From CAZELM01 sp964512995 (lineage in GTDB: Bacteria; CSSED10-310), in assembly GCA_964512995.1 (NCBI GenBank), contig CAZELM010000017.1, positions 23,768 through 87,767 of the forward strand: 64,000 nucleotides of DNA, in the 5' to 3' direction. Position numbers and translations under genes: made by a program. Shown here piece after piece: positions 43,174 through 53,160 of this stretch (within the stretch, counting starts at the first letter, position 1; each line of letters starts with the position of its first letter). The notes beneath the pieces were generated by a model. The model saw only the letters and a list, made by a program, of their open reading frames with translations. It made no database searches and was not told the origin of the DNA.

Positions 43174-44541
43174 CTATTCGAGTTCCAGACTCACCCTATA
43201 AGCATTTGTCCGTCGTATCACGACGAGCATAATGGAGTCCTGATTGACGGCATTTTTAATTCCTTCCAGAAACTGTTGTTCGTTCGTGATGTTATCGCGA
43301 TCAAGTTGAAGCAGCACATCCCCTGCTTTAATACCGACATTTTCCGCAGGGGAGCCTGTTCTGACATTCGTCACCATGACGCCTTTATCGACCATCAAGC
43401 GACCGGAGCTGATATCCGATGAAGTCAAATCTCTGACCTGAAGCCCCACGAGATCCCATGCCAGTTCCTTCCGCCGGGCGAGTGGCAACTCCTGAGCTGT
43501 GACCGGAATATCCAATTCTTTTTCTCCACGCAAAACATGCATCAGGATCTGATTTCCAGGGGTATACTCCCGAAGCCGTTCCCGATACTCTGCGGGACTC
43601 AGAATGGATTGCCCATCCATTTTCGTGATCACATCTCCGGACTGCAACCCAGCAGCCTCACCCGGGCTGTCCGTACGAATCTCTGAGATCAGCACACCCT
43701 GTTCAGACTGAATTCTGAGATGCTGAGCCAATGCCTGCGTCAATTCCTGAACATGGACGCCCAACCATATCCGGGGAACATCTCCTTTTTCCAGCAGGTC
43801 ATCCAATACCCGTTTGGCTTTGTCAATGGGGATGGCAAATCCGATGCCCTGGGCTTCCGCATAGATCGCGGTATTGATCCCGACCAGCTCCCCGAGAATA
43901 TTCAGTAATGGCCCACCGGAATTACCGGGATTAATGGATGTATCGGTCTGGATAAAATTAAAATAGGTATGTGTCTGGCCGGATTCCTGATCTTTGAAAC
44001 TGATGGTCCGGTTCAATGCACTGATCACTCCCGTTGTGACCGTGCTGCTCAATCCGAATGGATTGCCAATCGCGATCACAGTTTCACCGATCATCAGATC
44101 ATTGGAATACCCCGGCGGAATAAAGGGTAATGGATTCTTATCATTGATTTTCAGCAGCGCCAGATCCAATCGTCTTGAAGCGCCGATCAGATCCGCTTCA
44201 TACTCCATGCCATCTCCCAATGTAACCGTAATTTTTGAAGCGGGAAGAATAATGTGTTCATTGGTCAGAATGATGCCATCCGGTCGGATGATAACACCGG
44301 AACCCAGACTTGTCCGTGTGATATTACGCCGGTTCATCGGCTGAAAAAAGTTGTTGACCCAACCGTGACCGAATGGATTGAAATCGCTCACGGTGACGAC
44401 TTTTTCCGTTGAAATATTCACGACAGCAGGGCTTGCCTCCTGAACGGCTTTGACAACTGGCGTTACGCGCAAACTTGCATCTCCGGCGGATACGCCGCCG
44501 GTCATCAACAGCACCAATAACCATATGACATTACAACGCAT
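43174..44541 (-). CDS. htrA: HtrA/DegP-family periplasmic serine protease
   Basis: 455 residues: a signal peptide (about 1-19), a trypsin-like domain with the triad His in TNEHI, Asp in RRLDLALLKI and Ser in GNSGGPL, then two PDZ domains (about 255-345 and 365-455; GVLISEIRTDSPGEAAGL and GVMVTNVRTGSPAENVGI). This is the DegP/DegQ layout for protein quality control in the periplasm. GGGAGG stands five bases before the ATG. It follows the YfhO-like gene by 12 bases on the same strand, so co-transcription is likely. It converges with the TldE gene. Confidence 0.95.
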   Translation of the reverse strand: MRCNVIWLLVLLMTGGVSAGDASLRVTPVVKAVQEASPAVVNISTEKVVTVSDFNPFGHGWVNNFFQPMNRRNITRTSLGSGVIIRPDGIILTNEHIILPASKITVTLGDGMEYEADLIGASRRLDLALLKINDKNPLPFIPPGYSNDLMIGETVIAIGNPFGLSSTVTTGVISALNRTISFKDQESGQTHTYFNFIQTDTSINPGNSGGPLLNILGELVGINTAIYAEAQGIGFAIPIDKAKRVLDDLLEKGDVPRIWLGVHVQELTQALAQHLRIQSEQGVLISEIRTDSPGEAAGLQSGDVITKMDGQSILSPAEYRERLREYTPGNQILMHVLRGEKELDIPVTAQELPLARRKELAWDLVGLQVRDLTSSDISSGRLMVDKGVMVTNVRTGSPAENVGIKAGDVLLQLDRDNITNEQQFLEGIKNAVNQDSIMLVVIRRTNAYRVSLELE

Positions 44542-44553
44542 GAAAACCTCCCA

Positions 44554-46974
44554 TTATCGGCCATATCGGCTTCCAATAACGCCATATCCTAACACACTGA
44601 GGGCCAAACTAAAACCACCGAGGAGAAAGGATATCGGTTTATAGTACATTTTTACGACCGAGTGCCCGCCAGCCAGGAAAACACCCCGAAACGCATGATT
44701 GGCTGGATAGATTCGTTGGGGCTGATCATTTACTGTCACCTGCCATCCTGGATAATAGGTATCATTGACAACCAGAAAGGTATTCATCAGGGCATCCACC
44801 TGAAACTCCAGATAATGATCGGTCGCTTTCACCAGACGCACAGTTTCGTTGGTTGGATCACTTTCGGACTGGAGGATGCTCTCCGCCGGAATACCTTCCA
44901 CCATTGCATCCCGATGCCAGTCCAATTCACCGGATGTCACGGCAGCCCACATTTTTTCCAGCGATTCCATCGGGTAGATATTGGGAACCAGCCATCCCTT
45001 TTCAAATGCATTCTGGTTTTCATAGATTCTGATCCCGGGGGTTTCATTTCGAAGTGATAATCCATCGATTTGGTGATATGGAGCGGTCAGCAGCCATCGA
45101 ACGCCTGCCATTTCAAACAACGGCCGTGCCTTTAGTGAGAGCCTCCGGTCAAAATAGCTCCGTGGCTCGATCATGTTCAGCAATTCAAGAAGTCGGGCAG
45201 GCGGGGTAGACATGTACGCTCGGAAATCATAACTCCCGAAATACAAATTCGAGTTCGGCGGGAGGATTTCCCCGGCATTATCACGGGAATGATTGCCATC
45301 TATGCCCAGTAACCGCCCCGAAAACGGACCGGTCTGGGGCCAGTTGGTCATGATATCATCTGATACCGACATCACATCCCATCTGACAAATGGATTGTAT
45401 TTCGCAGAAACCGGCAACAGATCGCCAGCCACCAAAAGCATCATCAGTCCGGCTGGAATCCTTGGCGTCATTTTATTGGAGCGTGCGAGGATCATGATGG
45501 CAATTGAGAGCATCAAAAACACCATACACGTACGGATCTGGGGAGTCAGCAAGAGGAGTCCGTGATCGTTCTGAAGTTTCAGATAATACAGGAGCAAGGA
45601 ATTGTCCTGTGCGATCTGGTAGAACGGTTTCCGAAAAAGCCACAGGATGCCGGAACCCAATGAAATCAGACCGATGAGAGTCACAGGTGGTAAGACAATC
45701 AGTTGGCGGTCCCACTTATGACGATGGGCTCGAAAGAACATCGAAGCACCTTCTGCCGCCAATATGCAAGCCAATGGTGCGACCAACATCGCCAGGCGTC
45801 CCGGCTCCATACTGAACAATGATGGCCAGATCGTGAACGCAGCGGTTCGAACCCATCGAATGTTGAGGATGGTCAGAAAAGTCAGGATCCCCATGAGGCT
45901 GCTCCCAAAAAATGCCACACCTTTCGTTTTTGTGCCGAACGCATAGATCACCATGAGCAGCGGGATGATGCCGATATAGAGCACCGGCAAATTAATATAG
46001 GATTTATAATAAATATACAGACCAAAATAGTTGCCATCCGCTGGATGGCCCAGAATATCGGGAGATAAAAACGTGAGCCATGGTCCCCAACTGAAGCGGA
46101 AACTCGGAAAATACCGCCCCGGATCCCCTCTCAGTGTGCGAACGAGAAGTTCCAGTTCCGACAGCCAGGACGGCATGCTGATCAGCAATGCCAGAGACCA
46201 TAGGATCATGGTATCGGAAACCGCCCGTATCAGGGATCTCCAGGAAAAGGCCGCCAGATTCCGATAAATGCAGTATCCCGAGATCAGAATCCAGGAATAG
46301 AATGTGAACTGAATATGTCCGGCATATAATGTAGTGGCCAATGCAGCGGCCGCCAGAAATAAATACCATTGTTTCCGGGCATTGAAACGATTTTCCAAAG
46401 CCCATAACGCAAAAAACATCCCGATCAAAGCTCCGGCAAATGTCCTCAGAGTACATCGCGTCACAACCGGACCGGAAAATGCGAGGCAGATGGCACCCAG
46501 CGATGCTCCCCATGCCGAAACATCCCGACTTCTCAAAAAGCCAGCCATCGCAGCGGTCATGACAAAAAATTGAAGCAGAATAAATACAGCCCATGCGGTT
46601 GGGTTATTGGAAATGATCATGAATGACATAAGGAATAATGGATCAAACGGAAGTGAGTGAAAATCACCGAACTGAGGAACCCCACACCCGATCTGCGGAT
46701 TCCAAAGGGGAATGATCCCTTTACGGAGGGATTCCGCTGCACGACATGCCAATGGATAATATTCCAGGATCGGATCGTCAATCTCCGGATTATGGCACCG
46801 CACAATGTCCGGATTTTTCCATGGATAGAAATTCATTGCGAGCCAGTCTGCATTGAGTGGTACCGCAGAAAACAGGATCGGCCAGAAGAAGATCAAAATC
46901 AGTGTCCAGGGTAAAATCAGTGCTCTCCAGAGCGGGTATCGTGTCTGAGCCTGGGAATCAGTCATCATCGTCAT
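44554..46974 (-). CDS. YfhO-like polytopic membrane protein
   Basis: 806 residues with about twelve membrane helices and a soluble C-terminal domain of about 190 residues. The N-terminal loop after the first helix contains DDPILEYYPLACRAAES and GIIPLWNPQIGCG, the acidic pattern of GT-C-like YfhO proteins. The end shows the family signature YYPGWQVTVN, IYPANHAFRGVFLAGGHSVV and YKPISF. In Firmicutes YfhO is needed to glycosylate lipoteichoic acid; in Gram-negatives the role is unclear but probably sugar transfer at the membrane. The most upstream of several clustered ATGs (46974) is used. It is followed by htrA. Confidence 0.88.
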   Translation of the reverse strand: MTMMTDSQAQTRYPLWRALILPWTLILIFFWPILFSAVPLNADWLAMNFYPWKNPDIVRCHNPEIDDPILEYYPLACRAAESLRKGIIPLWNPQIGCGVPQFGDFHSLPFDPLFLMSFMIISNNPTAWAVFILLQFFVMTAAMAGFLRSRDVSAWGASLGAICLAFSGPVVTRCTLRTFAGALIGMFFALWALENRFNARKQWYLFLAAAALATTLYAGHIQFTFYSWILISGYCIYRNLAAFSWRSLIRAVSDTMILWSLALLISMPSWLSELELLVRTLRGDPGRYFPSFRFSWGPWLTFLSPDILGHPADGNYFGLYIYYKSYINLPVLYIGIIPLLMVIYAFGTKTKGVAFFGSSLMGILTFLTILNIRWVRTAAFTIWPSLFSMEPGRLAMLVAPLACILAAEGASMFFRAHRHKWDRQLIVLPPVTLIGLISLGSGILWLFRKPFYQIAQDNSLLLYYLKLQNDHGLLLLTPQIRTCMVFLMLSIAIMILARSNKMTPRIPAGLMMLLVAGDLLPVSAKYNPFVRWDVMSVSDDIMTNWPQTGPFSGRLLGIDGNHSRDNAGEILPPNSNLYFGSYDFRAYMSTPPARLLELLNMIEPRSYFDRRLSLKARPLFEMAGVRWLLTAPYHQIDGLSLRNETPGIRIYENQNAFEKGWLVPNIYPMESLEKMWAAVTSGELDWHRDAMVEGIPAESILQSESDPTNETVRLVKATDHYLEFQVDALMNTFLVVNDTYYPGWQVTVNDQPQRIYPANHAFRGVFLAGGHSVVKMYYKPISFLLGGFSLALSVLGYGVIGSRYGR

Positions 46975-47597
46975 CGAAATAAATCCCGGATTAAAAATCG
47001 AATAAAATTACGCAGGTGATCTTCTCATGCTGACAAGTCGACCTGTTTCATCAGCCTGGTCCAGCCATGGTAATGGGAAACTGATTAAACGGCAACAAAT
47101 CGCAAAATTTTGTGCATGAGATCTGACCCGATATGAATCACCCGGCGCTGATGTTACATTCGCTCTGATCAGAGAAGGACGCTGAAAGGATAACACGATT
47201 TCTATTGTGAAAAAAAACGTAATTGTCCACGACCATCAGGTAACGGCCTGAATTGCATCCACATTCCCTCTCCCCGTCGGCCATCTTTTCCATCTGTTCC
47301 ATGCACTATCAGGGGTAATTGCGAACCATCTCCGGTTATTTGACTCCAAAGAACATGTCTGGGCTGGATCCGACATACAATTTCATCGGCTCGGAACGAG
47401 GCCATCAGGCTTGTTTCCCTCACCCCGTCGGCCGCGTCGATGGATTGGTTCGTGCTGGATCAGCCGACGACCCTCTCCCGGCGGGAGAGGGTAAAGAAAG
47501 TATCTGCACGCACATGTTTCGTCAGAAGTGCAAATGCATGGGGACCACCAAAAAAGATACTATCAACACCCTCCCAGCCATCGGCATGGGTTGCACA
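46975..47597. other. Long non-coding stretch upstream of the groEL terminator
   Basis: More than 600 bases without a convincing gene. Open frames of 70-93 codons exist on both strands, but they lack ribosome binding sites and cross G/C-rich repeat motifs. The right half contains the repeat cluster annotated at 47266-47492. The left part may carry the promoter of the YfhO-like gene; no clear boxes were found. Confidence 0.55.
47266..47492. repeat. Cluster of CCCTC-rich intergenic repeat motifs
   Basis: A 17-base element, CCCTCTCCCCGTCGGCC (47266-47282), recurs with one mismatch at 47417-47433. A perfect 10-bp hairpin of the same composition, ACCCTCTCCC with its complement around three bases, follows at 47470-47492. 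Such elements resemble dispersed intergenic repeats (REP/BIME-like) of many bacterial genomes. No transposase or flanking target duplication is seen. Confidence 0.55.
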
Positions 47598-47631
47598 TAA
47601 AAAAACTCCCTCCGAAAAATCCAGAGGGAGT
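47598..47631 (-). terminator. Rho-independent terminator of the groES-groEL operon
   Basis: Read on the - strand, ACTCCCTC and GAGGGAGT (complements of 47624-47631 and 47605-47612) form an 8-bp stem over 11 bases, followed by a run of seven T. It begins about 33 bases beyond the groEL stop. Confidence 0.88.
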
Positions 47632-47663
47632 CATAATGATCTGTTATTTACGGGGGAACCGGA

Positions 47664-49298
47664 TTAATACATCCCGCCCATTCCACCCATTCCGCCGCCT
47701 TGAGGCATTGGAGGTTCTTTTTCTTTTTCCGGAATATCGGTAACCAGAGCTTCGGTTGTAAGCATCAGGCCAGCAATACTGGAGGCATTCTGAAGTGCAG
47801 TCCGAACGACTTTTGTCGGATCCAGAATACCGGCTTTGAGCATATCCACGTATTCTTCTGTTGCGGCATTGAATCCGAAATTGGTTTCCATGTCTTTCAG
47901 CTTCTGAACGATCACGGATCCTTCCAGACCGGCATTGGTGACAATTTGACGAGCGGGTTCTTCGAGAGACCGGGCGACAATCATCTTACCGATATGCTGA
48001 TCACCGGTGAGACATAATTTTTCGAGTGCCTTCAGTGATCTCAGCAATGCAACGCCACCCCCGGGGACAACGCCTTCTTCGACTGCGGCGCGAGTTGCAT
48101 TGAGTGCATCTTCGACGCGCGCTTTTTTCTCTTTCATCTCAACTTCGGTAACTGCACCGACATTGAGGACAGCAACGCCACCGACCAGTTTCGCCAGCCG
48201 TTCCTGCAATTTTTCACGATCATAATCGGAGGTGGTTTCCTCAATCTGGGCTTTGATTTGCTTAACGCGGCCCTGGATATCCTCTTCTTTGCCAGCGCCT
48301 TCCACGATCGTGGTATTGTCTTTGTCAACCGTAATCCGTTTAGCCTGGCCGAGATCTTTCAACTGGATATTCTCGAGCTTGATGCCCAAATCTTCCGAGA
48401 TGGCTTTTCCGCCGGTCAGAATCGCGATGTCTTCCAGCATGGCTTTACGGCGATCACCAAAGCCCGGTGCCTTGACCGCAGCGACATTCAGAGTGCCTCG
48501 CAATTTGTTGACCACAAGCGTCGCCAAGGCTTCGCCTTCAACATCTTCGGCAATGATAAAGAGTGGTTTTCCCATACGGGCGATCTGTTCCAGAATGGGC
48601 AGCATATCTTTCATAGAAGAAATCTTCTTCTCGTAAATCAGGATATATGCATTTTCCAGAACCGTTTCCATCCGCTCGGAATTTGTGACGAAATAGGGAG
48701 ACAAATACCCACGATCAAACTGCATCCCTTCTTTCACTTCGAGATGGGTTTCCATGGATTTTGATTCTTCAACAGTGATAACGCCATCTTTTCCGACTTT
48801 ATCCATGGCTGCGGCAATGATGTTACCAATGGTCGGATCATTGTTCGCAGAAATGGAAGCGACCGCGGCGATCTGTTCACTGTCATTGATCGGCACTGCC
48901 AAATCCTTTAGGAATGCCACAACAGTATCCACGGATTTATCGATACCACGCTTGATTTCCATGGGATTCGCGCCTGCGGTAACATTTTTTGATCCCTCGC
49001 GGAAAATGGCTTCGGCCAAAACAGTCGCTGTTGTTGTTCCGTCACCCGCAACGTCGGATGTCTTTGAAGCAACTTCATTGACCATCTGAGCACCCATATT
49101 CTCAAACGGATCCTGCAGTTCAATGTCTTTCGCAACGGTAACACCATCTTTTGTGCTGGTTGGTGCACCAAATTTTTTATCCAGAACAACATTCCGTCCC
49201 TTGGGACCCAATGTGACTTTTACCGCTTTTGAAAGCTGGGTAACTCCTTTGAGGATCGCTGCACGAGCTTCCTCGCCGTATTTAATCTGCTTTGCCAT
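47664..49298 (-). CDS. groL: Chaperonin GroEL
   Basis: 544 residues, full length, the ring subunit of the 60-kDa chaperonin that folds proteins in an ATP-driven chamber with GroES. The ATP site GDGTTTATVLA, LGPKGRNVVLDK near the start, and AAVEEGVVPGGGVAL are present. The C-terminus carries the usual flexible Gly-Met tail (GGGMGGMGGMY). AAGGAG lies about eight bases before the ATG. It follows groES by 55 bases and is controlled by the CIRCE element at 49703-49729. Confidence 0.98.
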   Translation of the reverse strand: MAKQIKYGEEARAAILKGVTQLSKAVKVTLGPKGRNVVLDKKFGAPTSTKDGVTVAKDIELQDPFENMGAQMVNEVASKTSDVAGDGTTTATVLAEAIFREGSKNVTAGANPMEIKRGIDKSVDTVVAFLKDLAVPINDSEQIAAVASISANNDPTIGNIIAAAMDKVGKDGVITVEESKSMETHLEVKEGMQFDRGYLSPYFVTNSERMETVLENAYILIYEKKISSMKDMLPILEQIARMGKPLFIIAEDVEGEALATLVVNKLRGTLNVAAVKAPGFGDRRKAMLEDIAILTGGKAISEDLGIKLENIQLKDLGQAKRITVDKDNTTIVEGAGKEEDIQGRVKQIKAQIEETTSDYDREKLQERLAKLVGGVAVLNVGAVTEVEMKEKKARVEDALNATRAAVEEGVVPGGGVALLRSLKALEKLCLTGDQHIGKMIVARSLEEPARQIVTNAGLEGSVIVQKLKDMETNFGFNAATEEYVDMLKAGILDPTKVVRTALQNASSIAGLMLTTEALVTDIPEKEKEPPMPQGGGMGGMGGMY

Positions 49299-49353
49299 CT
49301 CACGTTCTCCTTAAATATATAAAAAGGTTAAATATCTTTGTTGCCGGACAATG

Positions 49354-49650
49354 TTACTCGATAATGCCCAGAACATCATCTTCACGCATGATCAGATATT
49401 CCTGGCCATCGACCTTGATCTCATTGCCTGCATACTTGCCGAAAAGGATCCGGTCATTGACTTTGACTTCAGGAGCAATCCGGTTGCCGGACTTATCCAG
49501 TTTCCCCGGACCAATAGCCATCACGATACCTTCCTGCGGCTTTTCTTTTGCAGTATCCGGAATAATGATACCACCCAATGATTTCTGTTCTTCCTGTTCC
49601 ATCCGCTTCACAATAATACGATCATTCAGAGGACGAATCTTTAGACTCAT
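49354..49650 (-). CDS. groS: Co-chaperonin GroES
   Basis: 98 residues, the lid of the chaperonin. It has the typical PLNDRIIVKR start, a mobile-loop region around EQEEQKSLGGIIIPDTAKEKPQ and the dome-forming GPGKLDKSGNR segment. AGGAGGT lies eight bases before the ATG. The groES-groEL order and the upstream CIRCE operator are the standard heat-shock arrangement. Confidence 0.98.
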   Translation of the reverse strand: MSLKIRPLNDRIIVKRMEQEEQKSLGGIIIPDTAKEKPQEGIVMAIGPGKLDKSGNRIAPEVKVNDRILFGKYAGNEIKVDGQEYLIMREDDVLGIIE

Positions 49651-49702
49651 CTGAAATTACCTCCTGATGAAAAGTTTCCAGTTTACATCGCATTCCGCGT
49701 TG

Positions 49703-49729
49703 TTAGCACTCGCCTCATGCGAGTGCTAA
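49703..49729. promoter_or_regulatory. CIRCE operator (HrcA binding site)
   Basis: TTAGCACTC (49703-49711), nine bases, GAGTGCTAA (49721-49729): an exact match to the CIRCE consensus, located 53 bases upstream of groES. HrcA bound here represses groESL at normal temperature. hrcA itself is not in the window. The promoter should overlap or directly precede the element on the - strand, in the A/T-rich stretch at 49730-49770. Confidence 0.97.
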
Positions 49730-49911
49730 TACTAATGGCATTATCATATTTGTTTTGCAAGCCGAAATTTTTACAGAATTTCAAAAATTTCCTCATTTTT
49801 ATGTCGATCTAACTGATATTAATCACGTTTTCTACTTTTTTTTTAATATCTCTCGCTTTTTAAAATGATAGTCTGAATCATCTGACGTGATCGGATTGGT
49901 TTCCAAATCTG

Positions 49912-51174
49912 TCAATTCAGGTGTACGGGTGTTTTGGGGATCTGAACCATAAGCTTGGCAACCCGACGGGGATTCGACTCCAGAATGATAAACTTCATTC
50001 CATTGATTTCGACTGTTTCTCCTGTGGAGGGAATACGCTGAATGCGTGATATCAGAAAGCCCGCCACACTTTCGTAATCTCCTTTCGGGATTCGATCTGA
50101 CACCCGTTCATTAAACTCCCCTACCGGCATCTTACCATCAATGATATAGCGCCCCTCACCCATTTCAGTACTTTTCGGCTGCTCCCGCAAATCAAATTCA
50201 TCCTTAATATCCCCCATGATCTCCTCGATCAGGTCTTCGGTTGTGACGATTCCGACAGCCACACCATATTCATCCACAACAATCGCGATTTCACTTCCTG
50301 TCCATATAACCGGGAGGAGTTCAATCACCTTCTGCTGTTCGGGAACGATGTGGGGGGATTGTATGAATGGCTGTATGGATGCGGCGTGATCATGGGCTCG
50401 AAGCAGATCAATCGCTTCCAGAATACCGATGATATTTTCCTCTCTTCCCCGATACACCGGAATCCGCGAAGCACCACTCGCTTGAATGATTTCATTTGCC
50501 TCACCGATGGTCGCTTCACTGTGGATCGTCGCGATATCCATCAATGGAATCATAACGGACCGGACTCGTTTTTCGCGAAATTCTAACAGGTGATGAATCA
50601 TGGATTGCTCTTCAGGTGCGATCTCCTGGGATAACGCACCCATACGAATCAATGTATGAATTTCATCGCGAGATGTCACTTCCGATGATGGATTCGCATT
50701 TTTTCGCGAAAACAGAATCCGTGGCAGAATGATCATGATATGTGCAACCGGTTTAAAAAGGTAAAAGAAAAACGTCACCACGGGTACCGTCACAAACAGA
50801 ATGGTCGTTCCGTATGATAAATACAGTGATTTTGGGAGTATTTCACCGATGATCAGGAGCAGTGGGGTAACAATCGCCACCGACAACAGCGCAGCCGTGT
50901 CCTCAAATTGCCGGGACAGATAGGATGTCGTGAGCGCACTGAATGTAACGAGAACCAGATTATTACCGATCAGCATCGATGCCAGAACAATTTCTTTATG
51001 TTGAAGAAGAAAGAGCAGTTGTGTTGCAGCGGTGGATCCTTTCGAGGCTCGTTGCCGGAGATTGATCGGATCCAGTTTCAGAATCCCGGTTTCGGTTCCT
51101 GAAAAAAAGAATGACAACATAACGCACATGATGCTCAGTCCGAAATACCATTCGGGATTCATCGGTGCATTCAT
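49912..51174 (-). CDS. CNNM/CBS-domain membrane protein (hemolysin C/CorC family), second copy
   Basis: 420 residues from the ATG at 51174, which overlaps the stop of the upstream homologue as ATGA (51171-51174). Three to four membrane helices form the DUF21/CNNM domain (FFSGTETGIL, GEILPKSLYL). A CBS pair follows (about 200-325, MIPLMDIATIHSEATIGE and VVDEYGVAVGIVTTEDLIEEI) and a CorC/HlyC C-terminal domain (about 340-420). Family members are linked to magnesium or cobalt transport or efflux. The domain order is complete. It pairs with a diverged paralogue directly upstream, so a heteromeric unit is possible. Confidence 0.9.
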   Translation of the reverse strand: MNAPMNPEWYFGLSIMCVMLSFFFSGTETGILKLDPINLRQRASKGSTAATQLLFLLQHKEIVLASMLIGNNLVLVTFSALTTSYLSRQFEDTAALLSVAIVTPLLLIIGEILPKSLYLSYGTTILFVTVPVVTFFFYLFKPVAHIMIILPRILFSRKNANPSSEVTSRDEIHTLIRMGALSQEIAPEEQSMIHHLLEFREKRVRSVMIPLMDIATIHSEATIGEANEIIQASGASRIPVYRGREENIIGILEAIDLLRAHDHAASIQPFIQSPHIVPEQQKVIELLPVIWTGSEIAIVVDEYGVAVGIVTTEDLIEEIMGDIKDEFDLREQPKSTEMGEGRYIIDGKMPVGEFNERVSDRIPKGDYESVAGFLISRIQRIPSTGETVEINGMKFIILESNPRRVAKLMVQIPKTPVHLN

Positions 51175-52454
51175 TCCGATGGATTTTCCGTGATCGGAAC
51201 CGGCTGGATACGGACACATTCAATCTGAGTAAAGGATGTCTTCTGAACGATGGCAACCCACTGCTGCAAAGTCCCGGATTCGTCCGTCCGCAACTGCATC
51301 GAATCCCCCTCCCGGGGAACCATTCCGAAGTGGTCCAGCAGGTACCCGTTCAATGTGCGAAACGCCTCGGATTCCAGCCTCAGGCCTGTCAATCGAGCCA
51401 GTTCGTCCAGAGAAATGCTCGCCTCCACAGTGAATGAACCATCCGGGTGACACTCCACAGCGTGATCCAGATCATTCTTCTCCTCTCCCACGGGATGAAA
51501 CAGAACGTGGAGGATGTCGTCATGCGTGACGATACCAGCCGTTCCACCGTATTCATCCAATATGACGGCAAACAGGATCTGCTGTTGCCGGAATGCCGCG
51601 TACAACTGTTTGACACTGATGCAGTCAGGAACAAAATATGGTTCCCGCGCCAGCAATCCAGGCGATTTCTGCTGAGAAGGATTGATCTGACCGGTGATCA
51701 AATCTTTGGCATACAATACACCGACGATGCAATCCAATGACTCCCGATAGATTGGAATCCGCCAAATCTCATGGTGCAGAAAGGTGTTGACCGCTTCATC
51801 GTAGGATGCATCTTCCGGAAGTGCGATGATCTGCGTGCGGGGAACCATGACTCTTGAAACCGGAACATCAGCCATTGCCACAATCGATGAAACAACATCC
51901 CGCTCTGCGGCTGTGATGATTCCCGCTTGTACGCTCTCTGCGACCAGATTCATGAAATCGGTTATTCCATGTAATTTCGGATGGGATTGATTCCGGATAC
52001 CCAGTCGCGTCGTGAATGCGGATATTTTGCTGAACACATACAGGAGCGGAGACATGATAAAACAAAGCAGTTTGAGTGGCCGGGCAACGAGCAAAGCCAC
52101 TCGCTCGGGATTCTGAACAGCCAATGTCTTGGGAGTGACTTCACCGAGTAGAAGCAGGAGAATCGTCATTGCCATAATCGCGATCCATACACCCTGTTCC
52201 GGCAGGTTTTCCCCGACAACGCGTTCCGCAATCGAACTGGCCGCTACATTAACAATGGTGTTTCCGACGAGAATGGCAATCAGGAGCCTCCGGGGCCGAT
52301 CCAATAACTCTGCAAGGTGCCGGCCGGAAGCATCTCCCCGGTGACGTAAATAGTGCAATCGCCACCAGCGCAGGCTGAACACTGCGCTTTCACTCCCAGA
52401 AAAAAAACCGGAAAATCCCAGTAATATTAAAATGATGATGAGATCCGTGTTCAT
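51171..52454 (-). CDS. CNNM/CBS-domain membrane protein, first copy
   Basis: 427 residues from the ATG at 52454; a further ATG at 52502 has its site too close. The CNNM membrane domain shows FFSGSESAVFSLR, ILVGNTIVNVAAS and GEVTPKTLAVQ. CBS motifs (about 190-320, MVPRTQIIALPEDASYDEAV, ILDEYGGTAGIVTHDDIL) and the CorC/HlyC domain follow. The role is probably divalent-cation homeostasis. Sequence and loop lengths differ clearly from the downstream copy, so the duplication is old. The gene is divergent from the DUF457-type hydrolase gene. Confidence 0.9.
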   Translation of the reverse strand: MNTDLIIILILLGFSGFFSGSESAVFSLRWWRLHYLRHRGDASGRHLAELLDRPRRLLIAILVGNTIVNVAASSIAERVVGENLPEQGVWIAIMAMTILLLLLGEVTPKTLAVQNPERVALLVARPLKLLCFIMSPLLYVFSKISAFTTRLGIRNQSHPKLHGITDFMNLVAESVQAGIITAAERDVVSSIVAMADVPVSRVMVPRTQIIALPEDASYDEAVNTFLHHEIWRIPIYRESLDCIVGVLYAKDLITGQINPSQQKSPGLLAREPYFVPDCISVKQLYAAFRQQQILFAVILDEYGGTAGIVTHDDILHVLFHPVGEEKNDLDHAVECHPDGSFTVEASISLDELARLTGLRLESEAFRTLNGYLLDHFGMVPREGDSMQLRTDESGTLQQWVAIVQKTSFTQIECVRIQPVPITENPSE

Positions 52455-52587
52455 TCTCTGCAGCGGATTATATTGAGAATCTGACGATTTGCAATACCAC
52501 ATTGCTCCATGATGCCAAGATCCATTCGCCTCATGAATGGTTTTGGTGTAGTATCCTCCTTCTGGAATCGGGAAGGGGGTGATTCCA

Positions 52588-53160
52588 ATGTCTCCAATTG
52601 GGCATACTTGTTGTGGACTCAGCGTTTATCTGGGATATTGTGCACTCAGAAAAAAACATCCGTCATCAACCGGATTGGCCACGTGCTTATTTTTCAGTAT
52701 GAGTCCGGATTTAGATCTGGTCACCATACTCTGGCTCGGATTATCCTCTACGCTGGACTACCATCATCAGTACACCCACACTCCCGTTTTTGCTCTCCTC
52801 ATGGGACTGTTTGTTCTGAGTTATGATGTTATTTTACGGAAGGACATCCAACCCATGCGATGGATCAGCCCCGTTATGCTGACGTCATTCCATATTCTGA
52901 CCGATTATCTCACACGTTATACCGATCCATCCTACGGCGTGATGCTGGGCTGGCCGTTTGTCCATACATTTTTCCAGGGACCTGTCTTTTTCCTGGAGAT
53001 CTACCAGACCTCTCTCGATAAGCTCCTGTCAATGGCCAATCTGAAAGCCATTGTTCATGAAATCTTTATCTTTATTCCGGCAGTTTCATGGCCATTATTT
53101 CTGACTTATACTCACTATCGAACGGACACTGTGTTATCAGAAAGAACCACTCATGACTGA
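52588..53160 (+). CDS. Membrane-bound metal-dependent hydrolase (YdjM/DUF457-like)
   Basis: 190 residues with about four membrane helices. Conserved metal-site residues are visible: the N-terminal His of GHTCCG, SPDLDLV, the H-x-x-T-H-T segment (HHQYTHTPVF) and HILTDYLTRY. These fit the YdjM/YfhP-like membrane hydrolases, whose substrate is not firmly known. The ATG at 52588 has AAGGGGGT about eight bases upstream; a GTG at 52579 is too close to that site. The gene overlaps the GT2 gene by eight bases, suggesting a joint role in lipid-linked glycan handling. Confidence 0.8.
   Translation: MSPIGHTCCGLSVYLGYCALRKKHPSSTGLATCLFFSMSPDLDLVTILWLGLSSTLDYHHQYTHTPVFALLMGLFVLSYDVILRKDIQPMRWISPVMLTSFHILTDYLTRYTDPSYGVMLGWPFVHTFFQGPVFFLEIYQTSLDKLLSMANLKAIVHEIFIFIPAVSWPLFLTYTHYRTDTVLSERTTHD

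Noticed and set aside
47202..47423. 73-codon - strand open frame
   Set aside because: No ribosome binding site, no recognisable composition, and it overlaps the CCCTC repeat elements.
47319..47600. 93-codon + strand open frame
   Set aside because: It crosses the repeat hairpin and the groEL terminator, has no ribosome binding site and looks like translated repeat sequence.
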